64,000 nt of DNA from Malaciobacter mytili LMG 24559 (GTDB lineage: Bacteria; Campylobacterota; Campylobacteria; Campylobacterales; Arcobacteraceae): the NCBI RefSeq assembly GCF_003346775.1, contig NZ_CP031219.1, positions 2,418,001 through 2,482,000 on the forward strand. Direction: 5' to 3'. Shown one piece after another: positions 24,195 through 33,983 of this stretch. Under the pieces are notes generated by a model, which saw only the letters and a list, made by a program, of their open reading frames with translations, made no database searches and had not been told where the DNA came from. Each line of letters opens with the position of its first letter. The stretch's first letter is position 1. The position numbers and the translations under genes were made by a program.

Positions 24195-25070
24195 TTATTT
24201 TAATAATTTTTTTAGAACTGCCATTCTTATAGCAACACCATTTGATACTTGTTCTAATATTTTATTTCTAGGATCCAATAGCATCTCATCATCAATATCA
24301 ATATTTCTATTTACAGGACCTGGGTGAAGTAATAAAATATCTCTATCTTGGAAACTATCTTTTGTTATACAATAATCTTTTGCATACTCTTGCATAGAAG
24401 TATAATAAATTTCAGAGTGTCTTTCTAATTGAGTTCTTAAACTCATTACAATATCCACTTCATTGATTATTTCATTTAAAAATGTTACTTGTCTAAAAGC
24501 TGAATCTTCTGATTTAAAATGATCTGGTGCAACAATAATTGGTTCTATTCCAAATCTTGGTAAAAGTTCAAGATTAGATGATGCAACTCTTGATGTTTTA
24601 ACATCTCCAACTATTGCTATTTTTTTACCTTCTATATTTGCATTAAAATGTTCACTTATTGTAAATAAATCCAATAAAGCTTGTGTAGGATGTGCATTTT
24701 TACCATCACCTGCATTTAAAATAGGACAATTTACATGCTCCACTAAACTTCCAGGTAATCCGCACTCGCTATGCCTTATAATAATAGCATCTGGTTTCAT
24801 AGCATTAATGTTTGCAACAGTATCAAAAATAGTCTCACCTTTACTTCTTGAACTTGTACCAACATCTAAAGAAACTACTTCTGCACCTAATCTTTTCGCT
24901 GCTATTTCAAAAGAACTTCTTGTTCTTGTTGAGTTTTCAAAAAATAGTGTTACAACTAATTTACCTTGTAAAAAAAGATTAGATTGTAAATCCTTAAACA
25001 TTCTAGCATCGTCAAAAAGATTTAAAATTTCCTCATTAGTAAAATCAGAAGGTGTAATCAAGTGCTGCAT
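24195..25070 (-). CDS. pyrB: Aspartate carbamoyltransferase catalytic subunit
   Basis: Joins carbamoyl phosphate and aspartate in pyrimidine synthesis. 291 residues. The carbamoyl-phosphate loop ENSTRTRSSFE, HPTQALLDL, the aspartate-loop region RTQLERH and LLHPGPVNRN are present. No pyrI regulatory subunit is near, so it is probably the unregulated or PyrC-associated type. First gene of pyrB-pabB. Confidence 0.96.
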   Translation of the reverse strand: MQHLITPSDFTNEEILNLFDDARMFKDLQSNLFLQGKLVVTLFFENSTRTRSSFEIAAKRLGAEVVSLDVGTSSRSKGETIFDTVANINAMKPDAIIIRHSECGLPGSLVEHVNCPILNAGDGKNAHPTQALLDLFTISEHFNANIEGKKIAIVGDVKTSRVASSNLELLPRFGIEPIIVAPDHFKSEDSAFRQVTFLNEIINEVDIVMSLRTQLERHSEIYYTSMQEYAKDYCITKDSFQDRDILLLHPGPVNRNIDIDDEMLLDPRNKILEQVSNGVAIRMAVLKKLLK

Positions 25071-25185
25071 TTTTTTCCTTTAATTTTAGTTTTGATTATA
25101 CCCAAAGAGCCATTAAAAAAATCCTTTAAAATGAAGATTTTTTTAACTTATTTTTTCAATTAACATTTTGTTCAATTAAATTAGA

Positions 25186-25191
25186 TATAAT
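25186..25191 (+). promoter_or_regulatory. -10 box of argD
   Basis: TATAAT followed by CC, 34 bases ahead of the argD ATG, with a TTAGGGA ribosome site between. Confidence 0.5.
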
Positions 25192-25224
25192 CCTACTATT
25201 ATATAAATTTCGTTAGGGAAAAAA

Positions 25225-26418
25225 ATGTCAAAAGAGTTAGAAAATCTTGATAAAAGCTATGTGTTATCAACATATGCTAGAAATTATGTAAACTTTAAAA
25301 AAGGTATAAATGCTACATTATATGATGAAAACGGTAAAGATTATATCGATTTTACATCAGGGATTGGTGTAGTATCAGTAGGTCATGGTAATAAACAAGT
25401 TGCAAATGCAATTTGTGAACAAGTAAATAATATTACTCATATTTCAAATTTATATGTTATTGAACCTCAAGCAAAATTAGCACAACAAATCGCAAAATTA
25501 AGTGGATATGATGTTGCTACTTTTTTTGCAAATAGTGGAGCTGAAGCAAATGAAGGTGCAATTAAAATTGCAAGAAAATATGGGGAAACAAAATTTAAGA
25601 AAAAAAAATACAAAGTTATCACATTAGAACACTCTTTTCATGGAAGAACAATTACAACTGTTAAAGCAACAGGGCAACAAAAATTTCACTCGCCTAACTT
25701 TGCTCCATATCCAGATGGGTTTTCATATGATACAACTATTGATGATATTTATAATTCAATAGATGATGAAACTGTTGCTGTGATGATTGAGCTAGTTCAA
25801 GGAGAAGGTGGAGTTCAACCTTTTGAAAAAGCAGCTATTCAAGAACTTGCAAAGTTTTTAAAGCAAAATGATATTTTTCTAATTGTTGATGAAGTTCAAA
25901 CAGGTGTTTATAGAACAGGTGAATTTTTAGCTTGTAACTTATATGAAATTGAACCAGATATTATTACACTTGCAAAAGGATTAGCTGGAGGTGTTCCAAT
26001 TGGGGCAGTTTTAACTAAACATAAAGATATTTTTGAGCCAGGAGACCATGGTTCTACTTTTGGTGGAAACTATTTAAGTACAGCAGCAGGACTTGCGGTA
26101 GTTAATATTTTAGAAAACTATAAAAATAGTGGTAAACTTGATGAAACAATAATCTATTATGAAAAAAAGCTAAATGAAGTTTATGAAAGAAATAGAGATA
26201 TTTTTCTTGATAGTGTAGGTCTTGGTCTTATGAGAGGATTAAGAGTAAAAGATGAAAAAACTCTATCAGATATAATTAAAAAATCTTTAGAAGAAGGAGT
26301 AATGGTACTTAAAGCTGGAAAAAATACTTTAAGACTTTTACCTGTTTTAACAATATCAAAAGAAGAGATTGACGAAGGGTTCAAAAGGTTAGAAAATGCA
26401 CTTAGCAAAATCTCTTAA
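25225..26418 (+). CDS. argD: Acetylornithine aminotransferase
   Basis: Class III PLP aminotransferase of arginine synthesis, possibly also acting on succinyl-diaminopimelate. 397 residues. Motifs: IDFTSGIGVVSVGHG, FFANSGAEANEGAIK, HSFHGRT, LIVDEVQTGVYRTG, PLP Lys in TLAKGLAGGVPIGAV, and HGSTFGGN. Complete and normal. Its last 23 bases overlap the TolC-like gene in another frame, so they are translated from one mRNA. Confidence 0.94.
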   Translation: MSKELENLDKSYVLSTYARNYVNFKKGINATLYDENGKDYIDFTSGIGVVSVGHGNKQVANAICEQVNNITHISNLYVIEPQAKLAQQIAKLSGYDVATFFANSGAEANEGAIKIARKYGETKFKKKKYKVITLEHSFHGRTITTVKATGQQKFHSPNFAPYPDGFSYDTTIDDIYNSIDDETVAVMIELVQGEGGVQPFEKAAIQELAKFLKQNDIFLIVDEVQTGVYRTGEFLACNLYEIEPDIITLAKGLAGGVPIGAVLTKHKDIFEPGDHGSTFGGNYLSTAAGLAVVNILENYKNSGKLDETIIYYEKKLNEVYERNRDIFLDSVGLGLMRGLRVKDEKTLSDIIKKSLEEGVMVLKAGKNTLRLLPVLTISKEEIDEGFKRLENALSKIS

Positions 26419-27571
26419 GATAAAACTACTTTTATGTAGTTTTATCCCTTTATATCTAAACTCATCAAATTTAGAAAATATTCTTTCAGAAGATAGGCTA
26501 AAAAAGTTTGAATTAGATGAAAAAAAAGTAATAGAAGATAGTAGTAAGCTAAGAAAAGATTGGATAAACCCTATTACTTATACCTACTCAAAAGTAGATG
26601 GACAGACAAATGATTATGAAAAATCTGTAATTAGAGTAGATCAGCCAATTTTTAAAAGTGGTGGAATTTATAAAGCTATTAAATATGCTGATGCTTCTGA
26701 AAAATACTCAAATTTGGGTATAAATATTGAAAAAAAATCTTTAATTACACAAGCTTTAAACCTATTATATAATATCCACAAGATGGATTTAGAGATTGAA
26801 AAAACTACTTTTATTTTAAAAAATGCACAAATAGATGTTCAAAGAAAAAAAGAGCAAGTTTTAAATGGCTTTTTAGATACTTCATATTTAGATAATGCAA
26901 TTTTAGATGCAAATAGTGCTAAAAAGAACCTAATTGATTTAAAATATCAAAAAAAAGAACTAATAAATAAGTTTAATAATATAGCAAGTGGAGAGTATGA
27001 AAAGTTTGATTTACCAACTTTTGAATTGGTTTCAAAAGAAGAGTTTATAAATAAAAACTTAGAACTATTACAAGCACAAGCAAATACAAATACAAAATAT
27101 GAATTAAAAGGAATGGTATTATCAAAATATTTACCAACTTTAAGTGCAACTTATGATTATACTAGAAACCACTCTTCTACAACTATTGTAGATAAGGAGA
27201 CTCAAAGTGTAGGAATCTCTATTTCTATGCCCTTTGATGTACGAACTTTTAATGATATAGAAGCAACACAAATTGATTATTTAAAATCAAAACTAGAATT
27301 AAAAAATAAAATCTTAGAAGAAGAAAATTTTTATAAATCAAAATTAGCAAAAATAGAGACTATTGAAGAAAAAATAGATATTACAAAAGATGATTATAAA
27401 CTATATAACTCTTTACTTGACACTATAATGGAAGAAAAAAATGCAGGCTTAAAAACTACAAGTGATGTGGAAACTCTTTTAAACTCTTCAAAAGTTAAAG
27501 AACTAGAATTAAAGATTTTTAAATTAGATAAACAAATCGAACTATTAGAAATCTATGCTAAATTAAATTAA
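26396..27571 (+). CDS. TolC-family outer membrane protein
   Basis: 391 residues with an N-terminal hydrophobic signal (about 8-24). Two similar halves of long coiled helices are separated by short strands (IRVDQPIFKSGGIYKAIKYADA and ISISMPFDVRTFNDIEATQIDYLKSK are the repeat starts), as expected of a trimeric TolC channel. No membrane-fusion protein or RND/ABC pump is adjacent. It starts inside argD, and 19 bases after its stop lies a decayed sensor fragment. Substrate unknown. Confidence 0.75.
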   Translation: MHLAKSLKIKLLLCSFIPLYLNSSNLENILSEDRLKKFELDEKKVIEDSSKLRKDWINPITYTYSKVDGQTNDYEKSVIRVDQPIFKSGGIYKAIKYADASEKYSNLGINIEKKSLITQALNLLYNIHKMDLEIEKTTFILKNAQIDVQRKKEQVLNGFLDTSYLDNAILDANSAKKNLIDLKYQKKELINKFNNIASGEYEKFDLPTFELVSKEEFINKNLELLQAQANTNTKYELKGMVLSKYLPTLSATYDYTRNHSSTTIVDKETQSVGISISMPFDVRTFNDIEATQIDYLKSKLELKNKILEEENFYKSKLAKIETIEEKIDITKDDYKLYNSLLDTIMEEKNAGLKTTSDVETLLNSSKVKELELKIFKLDKQIELLEIYAKLN

Positions 27572-27590
27572 ATACAAAAGAAGAAGAATA

Positions 27591-29224
<1,634 letters not shown>

Positions 29225-29238
29225 ACCAAAAAGAGTTT

Positions 29239-29267
29239 AAAAGAAGTAAGTTAAACTTACTTCTTTT
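29239..29267. terminator. Bidirectional terminator between gdhA and pyk
   Basis: AAAAGAAGTAAG (29239-29250), loop TTAAA, CTTACTTCTTTT (29256-29267). The pyk stop codon lies inside the right arm. Confidence 0.8.
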
Positions 29268-30705
29268 GGTGAGGAAGATTTAAATAATATTCTATTTCGC
29301 TCTCAGTTAAAATTTTAATTGTATTTGTACTTCCTGGCATACCAACTGGGTATCCAACAGTTGCCACATAAGGACCTTTTTTATCTAATAACCCTTTTGA
29401 ATCTAAAGTTTTTAGCATTTTTTGAAACATTTTTGAAGCTTGAGACTCTTTTATTGTATCAATTGGATAAATACCCCAAACTGCTGTTAATCCACTTAAT
29501 ACTCTTTTTTTATGCGTAAAAGTAAAAATCTTAGTTCTTGGTCTATATCTTGACATTCTAATAGCAGATTGTCCAGAACTTGTTAAAGCTAAAATTCCTT
29601 TTGCATTAATATCATCAGCAAGTTTTGTAACTGTAGATTGAATAACATCAAATTCATCGATATAATTCATCTTATCTTGTTTATCAAAAGCATAAATCTC
29701 TTCAGTTTTTGCAATAATATTTCTCATTGTTTCAACAACATTTACAGGGTCATCTCCAACAGCACTCTCTTCACTTAACATTACCACATCTGTTCCATCT
29801 AAAACAGCATTTGCAACGTCAGAAATTTCTGCTCTTGTAGCTCTTTCATTATGTGTCATTGATAAAAGCATTTGTGTTGCTGTAATTACTGGTTTACAAG
29901 CAATATTTGCTTTTTTAATAAGTCTTTTTTGAATTGTAGGAACTTCATAATAAGGAACTTCAATCCCTAAATCTCCCCTTGCAACCATTAATCCATCACT
30001 TGCTTCTAAAATCTCATCAATATTCTCAACTGCATCAAATTTTTCAATTTTTGCAATTAATTTTCCTTTATATTCACCTAATAGTTTCCTTGCACTTAAC
30101 ATATCTTTTTTATTTTGTACAAAAGAAATAGCAAAATAATCAACCTTATTTTCAACTCCCCATTCAATATCTTTTTTATCTTTTTTAGTAATTACATCAA
30201 TATCAATTACTGTATTTGGGAAGTTTACTCCTTTTCTTGAACTTAAAATTCCATGATTTTCAACTTTAGCTTTAATTTCAATTCCAGTTTCAATAACTTT
30301 TGCTCTAATAGTTCCATCATATAAATAAATATACTCATCTTCTTTTACTTTATCAAGTAGCTCAGGATAATTAATAGATACAACATAACTTTTATTACTT
30401 TCTTTATAACCTACTATATCATCTTTTAAAAATGTAATAATATCACCTCTATGTAATTCAAAAGGCTCTTTAATATCTCCAATTCTTACTTTTGGACCTG
30501 AAATATCTTGTAATACACCAACTGTTGTATTTAAATTTCTCATAGCAGTTCTAATATTTTTTAAAGTTTGTGAATGATATTCATGATCTCCATGAGAGAA
30601 GTTTAATCTAAACATATTAGCACCAGCTTTTATAAGCCCTTCAATTACCTCAACACTATCACTAGCTGGCCCTAATGTTGCTAAAATTTTTGTTCTTTTT
30701 ACCAT
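29257..30705 (-). CDS. pyk: Pyruvate kinase
   Basis: Transfers phosphate from phosphoenolpyruvate to ADP. 482 residues. Motifs: TKILATLGPASDS, MFRLNFSHGDHE, LQDISGPKVRIG, the active-site KIEKFDAVENIDEIL, VARGDLGIEVPYYEVP, and the ATQMLLSM helix. The C-terminal allosteric domain is present. AAGGAGAAG precedes the ATG, and an AT-rich region with -10-like boxes separates it from the divergent MidA gene. Confidence 0.96.
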   Translation of the reverse strand: MVKRTKILATLGPASDSVEVIEGLIKAGANMFRLNFSHGDHEYHSQTLKNIRTAMRNLNTTVGVLQDISGPKVRIGDIKEPFELHRGDIITFLKDDIVGYKESNKSYVVSINYPELLDKVKEDEYIYLYDGTIRAKVIETGIEIKAKVENHGILSSRKGVNFPNTVIDIDVITKKDKKDIEWGVENKVDYFAISFVQNKKDMLSARKLLGEYKGKLIAKIEKFDAVENIDEILEASDGLMVARGDLGIEVPYYEVPTIQKRLIKKANIACKPVITATQMLLSMTHNERATRAEISDVANAVLDGTDVVMLSEESAVGDDPVNVVETMRNIIAKTEEIYAFDKQDKMNYIDEFDVIQSTVTKLADDINAKGILALTSSGQSAIRMSRYRPRTKIFTFTHKKRVLSGLTAVWGIYPIDTIKESQASKMFQKMLKTLDSKGLLDKKGPYVATVGYPVGMPGSTNTIKILTESEIEYYLNLPHQKK

Positions 30706-30837
30706 GGGCTTCTCCTTTAATTATTTTTATTTCAAATGTATTATACCTAAAATCTATTACATTGTAGTAACAAACCTACTAGTAGATTTTATACAAATTA
30801 TAAAATTATAATAACTACAATATAACAATTTTTTTGA

Positions 30838-30843
30838 TAAAAT
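30838..30843 (+). promoter_or_regulatory. -10 box of the MidA gene, next to its ATG
   Basis: TAAAAT, preceded by GA, ends 6 bases before the ATG at 30850. A transcript starting at the usual distance begins at or near the A of the ATG, which implies a leaderless mRNA. Confidence 0.4.
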
Positions 30844-30849
30844 CCCAAG

Positions 30850-31857
30850 ATGAAAACATTTAGTAATTATATGAACTCTTGGCTATATGATAATGATGGC
30901 TACTATGCAAACTATAAAATTATAGGAAAAGAAGGAGATTTTTTTACCTCTGTTTCTACTACTTCTTTTTTTGGAGGAACAATTGCTAAAAAAATAGTAG
31001 ATTCAATAGAAGAAAAATCTTTAAGCAAAACTTGCAGTATTGTTGAAATTGGGGCACATCATGGCTACTTACTTGCAGATATTATTCAATTTATTTATAC
31101 TTTAAAACCTGCACTTTTAAACTCACTAAATTTTATAATTATAGAAAAATTTGAATCCTTACAAAAAAAACAAAAAAGTTATCTTTATGAATCTTTTGGT
31201 GATGCTATTAATTTAACTTTTTATAAAGACCTTAGTGAAGTTAAACTAAATGAGGCTTTTATTGTAGCAAATGAAATTTTTGATGCTTTTACTTGTGAGC
31301 TTGTTTATACAAAAGATAATATTTTACATCAAGCTTTTGTAAAAGAAAATACTATTTTGTTTCATCCTTGTAAAGATAAAAATATATTAAATTACTGTAA
31401 AAAGTTTAATATAACTAAAGGTGAAGTAGCCCTTTCTTATAAATCTTTTATTGAAACTTTAAATAAAAATATAGAAAAATTTATCTTTATTACTTTTGAT
31501 TATGGGGATAATTATGCAAGAAATGACTTTTCAATAAGAGTTTATAAAAATCATAAAGTTTATGCTTTTTTTGATAAGAGTATAAATGTTTTACAATTTT
31601 ATAAAAATAGTGATATTACATATGATGTAAACTTTAAATATTTAATAGATATTGCACATAAACTCTCTTTACAAACTAATTTTAAAACACAAGCTATGGC
31701 ATTAATTGATTTTGGTATAGTTGAACTTTTAGAGCTTTTAAGAAAAAATGTAGATGAAAACAATTACTTAAAACAAACACAAAAAGTAAAACTACTAATT
31801 GAACCAACAGGAATGGGTGATAGATTTAAAATGCTTGAAATTAGGAAATTAAAATAA
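30850..31857 (+). CDS. SAM-dependent methyltransferase, MidA/NDUFAF7 family
   Basis: 335 residues. In mitochondria the family methylates an Arg of complex I subunit NDUFS2; bacterial roles are less clear. Seen: GKEGDFFTSVST near the N-terminus (the GDF..S/TSP motif), the SAM-binding VEIGAHHGYLLADI, IVANEIFDAF (family motif NEx.DAhP), ITFDYGD and LIEPTGMGDRFK (the GMG motif). No Shine-Dalgarno is seen and the -10 box abuts the ATG. It is divergent from pyk. Confidence 0.82.
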   Translation: MKTFSNYMNSWLYDNDGYYANYKIIGKEGDFFTSVSTTSFFGGTIAKKIVDSIEEKSLSKTCSIVEIGAHHGYLLADIIQFIYTLKPALLNSLNFIIIEKFESLQKKQKSYLYESFGDAINLTFYKDLSEVKLNEAFIVANEIFDAFTCELVYTKDNILHQAFVKENTILFHPCKDKNILNYCKKFNITKGEVALSYKSFIETLNKNIEKFIFITFDYGDNYARNDFSIRVYKNHKVYAFFDKSINVLQFYKNSDITYDVNFKYLIDIAHKLSLQTNFKTQAMALIDFGIVELLELLRKNVDENNYLKQTQKVKLLIEPTGMGDRFKMLEIRKLK

Positions 31858-31883
31858 TTTACTTAAAAAACTTATGAGCCAAA

Positions 31884-32255
31884 TTAAATTGGCTCTAAGT
31901 TTTTATACTCTTCATCAGTAAAAATTCTAGATTTTGTAATAAATTGATACCCTAAATTTATCTCTAAAGAAAAAGAGTTTCCAAAGGCTGCTTTCTCTTC
32001 TTTTACATCAATTGTAATTTGAGAATGTCTAAAATACTCAAATTGGTCTTTATCCATAAAAAATTCACATCCACAAATTTCTCCAAGTTTTACATTTCTA
32101 CTTGGAACATAAAAATCATCTTTTGCATAGCACATAGGAGCTGTACCATCACAGCATCCTCCACTTTGATTAAAAACCAACTCACCATGCTCTTTTTTTA
32201 ACATTTCAATTATTTCACAAGCTTTAGGAGTTACTTCTACTCTATTAATTTTCAT
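31884..32255 (-). CDS. DUF779-family protein (aldehyde dehydrogenase-associated)
   Basis: 123 residues. The family is small, Cys-containing and almost always encoded beside acetaldehyde-type dehydrogenases. Visible conserved parts are VFNQSGGCCDGTAPMCY, GEICGCEFFMDKDQFEYFRHSQ (Cys and acidic ligands) and a C-terminal ESGLGYRF-like part, here EINLGYQFITKSRIF. Placed just downstream of the aldehyde dehydrogenase with a hairpin between. The biochemical role is not established. Confidence 0.88.
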   Translation of the reverse strand: MKINRVEVTPKACEIIEMLKKEHGELVFNQSGGCCDGTAPMCYAKDDFYVPSRNVKLGEICGCEFFMDKDQFEYFRHSQITIDVKEEKAAFGNSFSLEINLGYQFITKSRIFTDEEYKNLEPI

Positions 32256-32267
32256 TTTATCTCCTCA

Positions 32268-32286
32268 CATAGGCAAAAAGCCTATG
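32268..32286 (-). promoter_or_regulatory. Intercistronic hairpin between aldehyde dehydrogenase and DUF779 gene
   Basis: CATAGGC (32268-32274), five-base loop, GCCTATG (32280-32286), just before the DUF779 ribosome site GAGGAG. It may act as a partial terminator or block RNA decay. Confidence 0.5.
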
Positions 32287-32291
32287 GGTTT

Positions 32292-33788
32292 TTAAAAGAA
32301 TCCTAACGCATTTTTGCTATATGAAGTTAAGATATTTTTTGTATGTCTATAAGAGTTTAACATCATCATATGTGTTTCTCTACCAATTCCAGATTTTTTA
32401 TATCCTCCAAAAGAAGCGTGAGAAGGATATAGATGATAACAATTTACCCAAACTCTACCCGCTTGAATTGCTCTACTTAATTTATGAAGTTGATGGGCAT
32501 CTCTTGACCAAACTCCTGCACCTAAGCCATAAACTGTATCATTTGCAATTGCAATTGCTTCTTCTTCATCTTTAAAAGTAGTTACAGCTAACACAGGCCC
32601 AAAAATCTCCTCTTGGAAAATTCTCATTTTATTATGACCTTTAAAAATTGTAGGTTTTATATAATTTCCATTAGGGAAAGTTGTACTTTTATACTCTTCT
32701 CCTCCAATTAAGCACTCAGCCCCCTCTTCTTTTCCTATTTTAATATACTCTAAAATCTTCTCTTTTTGATTTACAGAAGCTTGAGCTCCCATCATATTTG
32801 AGCTATCTAAAGGATTATCTTGTGTAATTTTTTCAACTCTTTGTAATACTCTTTGCATAAATGGTTCATAAATTGACTCTTGAATTAAAGCTCTTGAAGG
32901 GCAAGTACAAACTTCTCCACTATTAAAAGCAAATAAAACTAGTCCCTCAATTGCCTTATCAAAAAACTCATCATCTTTATGCATAATTGATTCAAAAAAT
33001 ACATTTGGTGATTTTCCACCAAGCTCTAAAGTAGAAGGAATAATATTCTCTGTTGCATATTGCATAATTAGTTGTCCAGTAGTTGTCTCTCCTGTAAAAC
33101 CTACTTTTTTAACATCTGGATGAGTTGAAAGATATTTTCCTATTTTTCCCCCTGCCCCATTAATAATATTAACAACTCCTTTTGGTAAAACATCTTGAAT
33201 TATCTCCATAAGTAATAAAATAGACATAGGTGTAGCACTTGCTGGTTTTAAAACTACACAATTTCCAGCTGCTAAAGCAGGAGCTAATTTCCAAGCTGCC
33301 ATAAGTAAAGGGAAATTCCAAGGAATAATTTGAGCAACTACTCCATAAGGCTCATATATCTCTTGTGAAACTGTATCATTGTCCAAATCTGCAACAGTTC
33401 CAGCTTCACTTCTAATAACAGAAGCAAAATATCTAAAATGATCAACAACTAAAGGAATATCTGCATTTAGTGTTTCTCTAATTGTTTTTCCATTATCAAG
33501 TGTTTCAGCAATTGCAAGTCTTTCTAAGTTTGCTTCAATAGCATCTGCTACTTTATTTAGCATTGTACTTCTTTCAATAACAGTTGAATATTTATAACTT
33601 TCAAAAGCTTTTTTTGCAGCACTTACTGCTAATTCCACATCTTGTTCATTTGATCTTGGAATTTTTGTAAGAACTTCTCCACTAACAGGAGAAAGATTCT
33701 CAAAATATTCACCACTTTTTGGTTCAATCCACTCTCCACCAATAAAATTCTCATATTTTTCTTTAAACTGTGGTTTTTCATATACCAT
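32292..33788 (-). CDS. NAD(P)-dependent aldehyde dehydrogenase
   Basis: Oxidises aldehydes, probably acetaldehyde, to acids. 498 residues with FIGGEWIEPKSGEYFENLSPV at the N-terminus, IIPWNFPLLMAAWKLAPALAAGN, VGFTGETTTGQ, catalytic Glu in LELGGKSPNVF, nucleophilic Cys in FNSGEVCTCPSRAL, and IFGPVLAV. It resembles the ExaC/AcoD group. The DUF779 partner supports an acetaldehyde role. AAAAGGAT precedes the ATG at about 9 bases. Confidence 0.9.
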   Translation of the reverse strand: MVYEKPQFKEKYENFIGGEWIEPKSGEYFENLSPVSGEVLTKIPRSNEQDVELAVSAAKKAFESYKYSTVIERSTMLNKVADAIEANLERLAIAETLDNGKTIRETLNADIPLVVDHFRYFASVIRSEAGTVADLDNDTVSQEIYEPYGVVAQIIPWNFPLLMAAWKLAPALAAGNCVVLKPASATPMSILLLMEIIQDVLPKGVVNIINGAGGKIGKYLSTHPDVKKVGFTGETTTGQLIMQYATENIIPSTLELGGKSPNVFFESIMHKDDEFFDKAIEGLVLFAFNSGEVCTCPSRALIQESIYEPFMQRVLQRVEKITQDNPLDSSNMMGAQASVNQKEKILEYIKIGKEEGAECLIGGEEYKSTTFPNGNYIKPTIFKGHNKMRIFQEEIFGPVLAVTTFKDEEEAIAIANDTVYGLGAGVWSRDAHQLHKLSRAIQAGRVWVNCYHLYPSHASFGGYKKSGIGRETHMMMLNSYRHTKNILTSYSKNALGFF

Positions 33789-33970
33789 TTTTTATCCTTT
33801 TATTAGTTTTTTTCGTAGTGATTTTTCACTTTGAAAATAATACTACTTTTGTATAGCCATAGTTTAGCTACAAAATAGCTTTAAAATAGCGATATAAGAA
33901 ACTACTAATTTATGGGATTTAAACTCTTTAATTAAAAGGATTTTTTTATAATTTCTACTCTTTTTTTGGA

Positions 33971-33976
33971 TAAAAT
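33971..33976 (+). promoter_or_regulatory. -10 box of the FIST kinase gene, next to its ATG
   Basis: TAAAAT, preceded by GGA, ends 7 bases before the ATG at 33984. With no ribosome site visible the mRNA may be leaderless. Confidence 0.4.
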
Positions 33977-33983
33977 CTTTTTT

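Noticed and set aside
24808-25083. 91-residue frame opposite pyrB
   Set aside because: Overlaps a well-conserved gene on the other strand, no ribosome site.
25598-25620. Poly-A tract in argD as a possible phase-variable run
   Set aside because: It encodes Lys residues in an ordinary place and no alternative-frame product or regulatory logic is evident, unlike the dnaX run.
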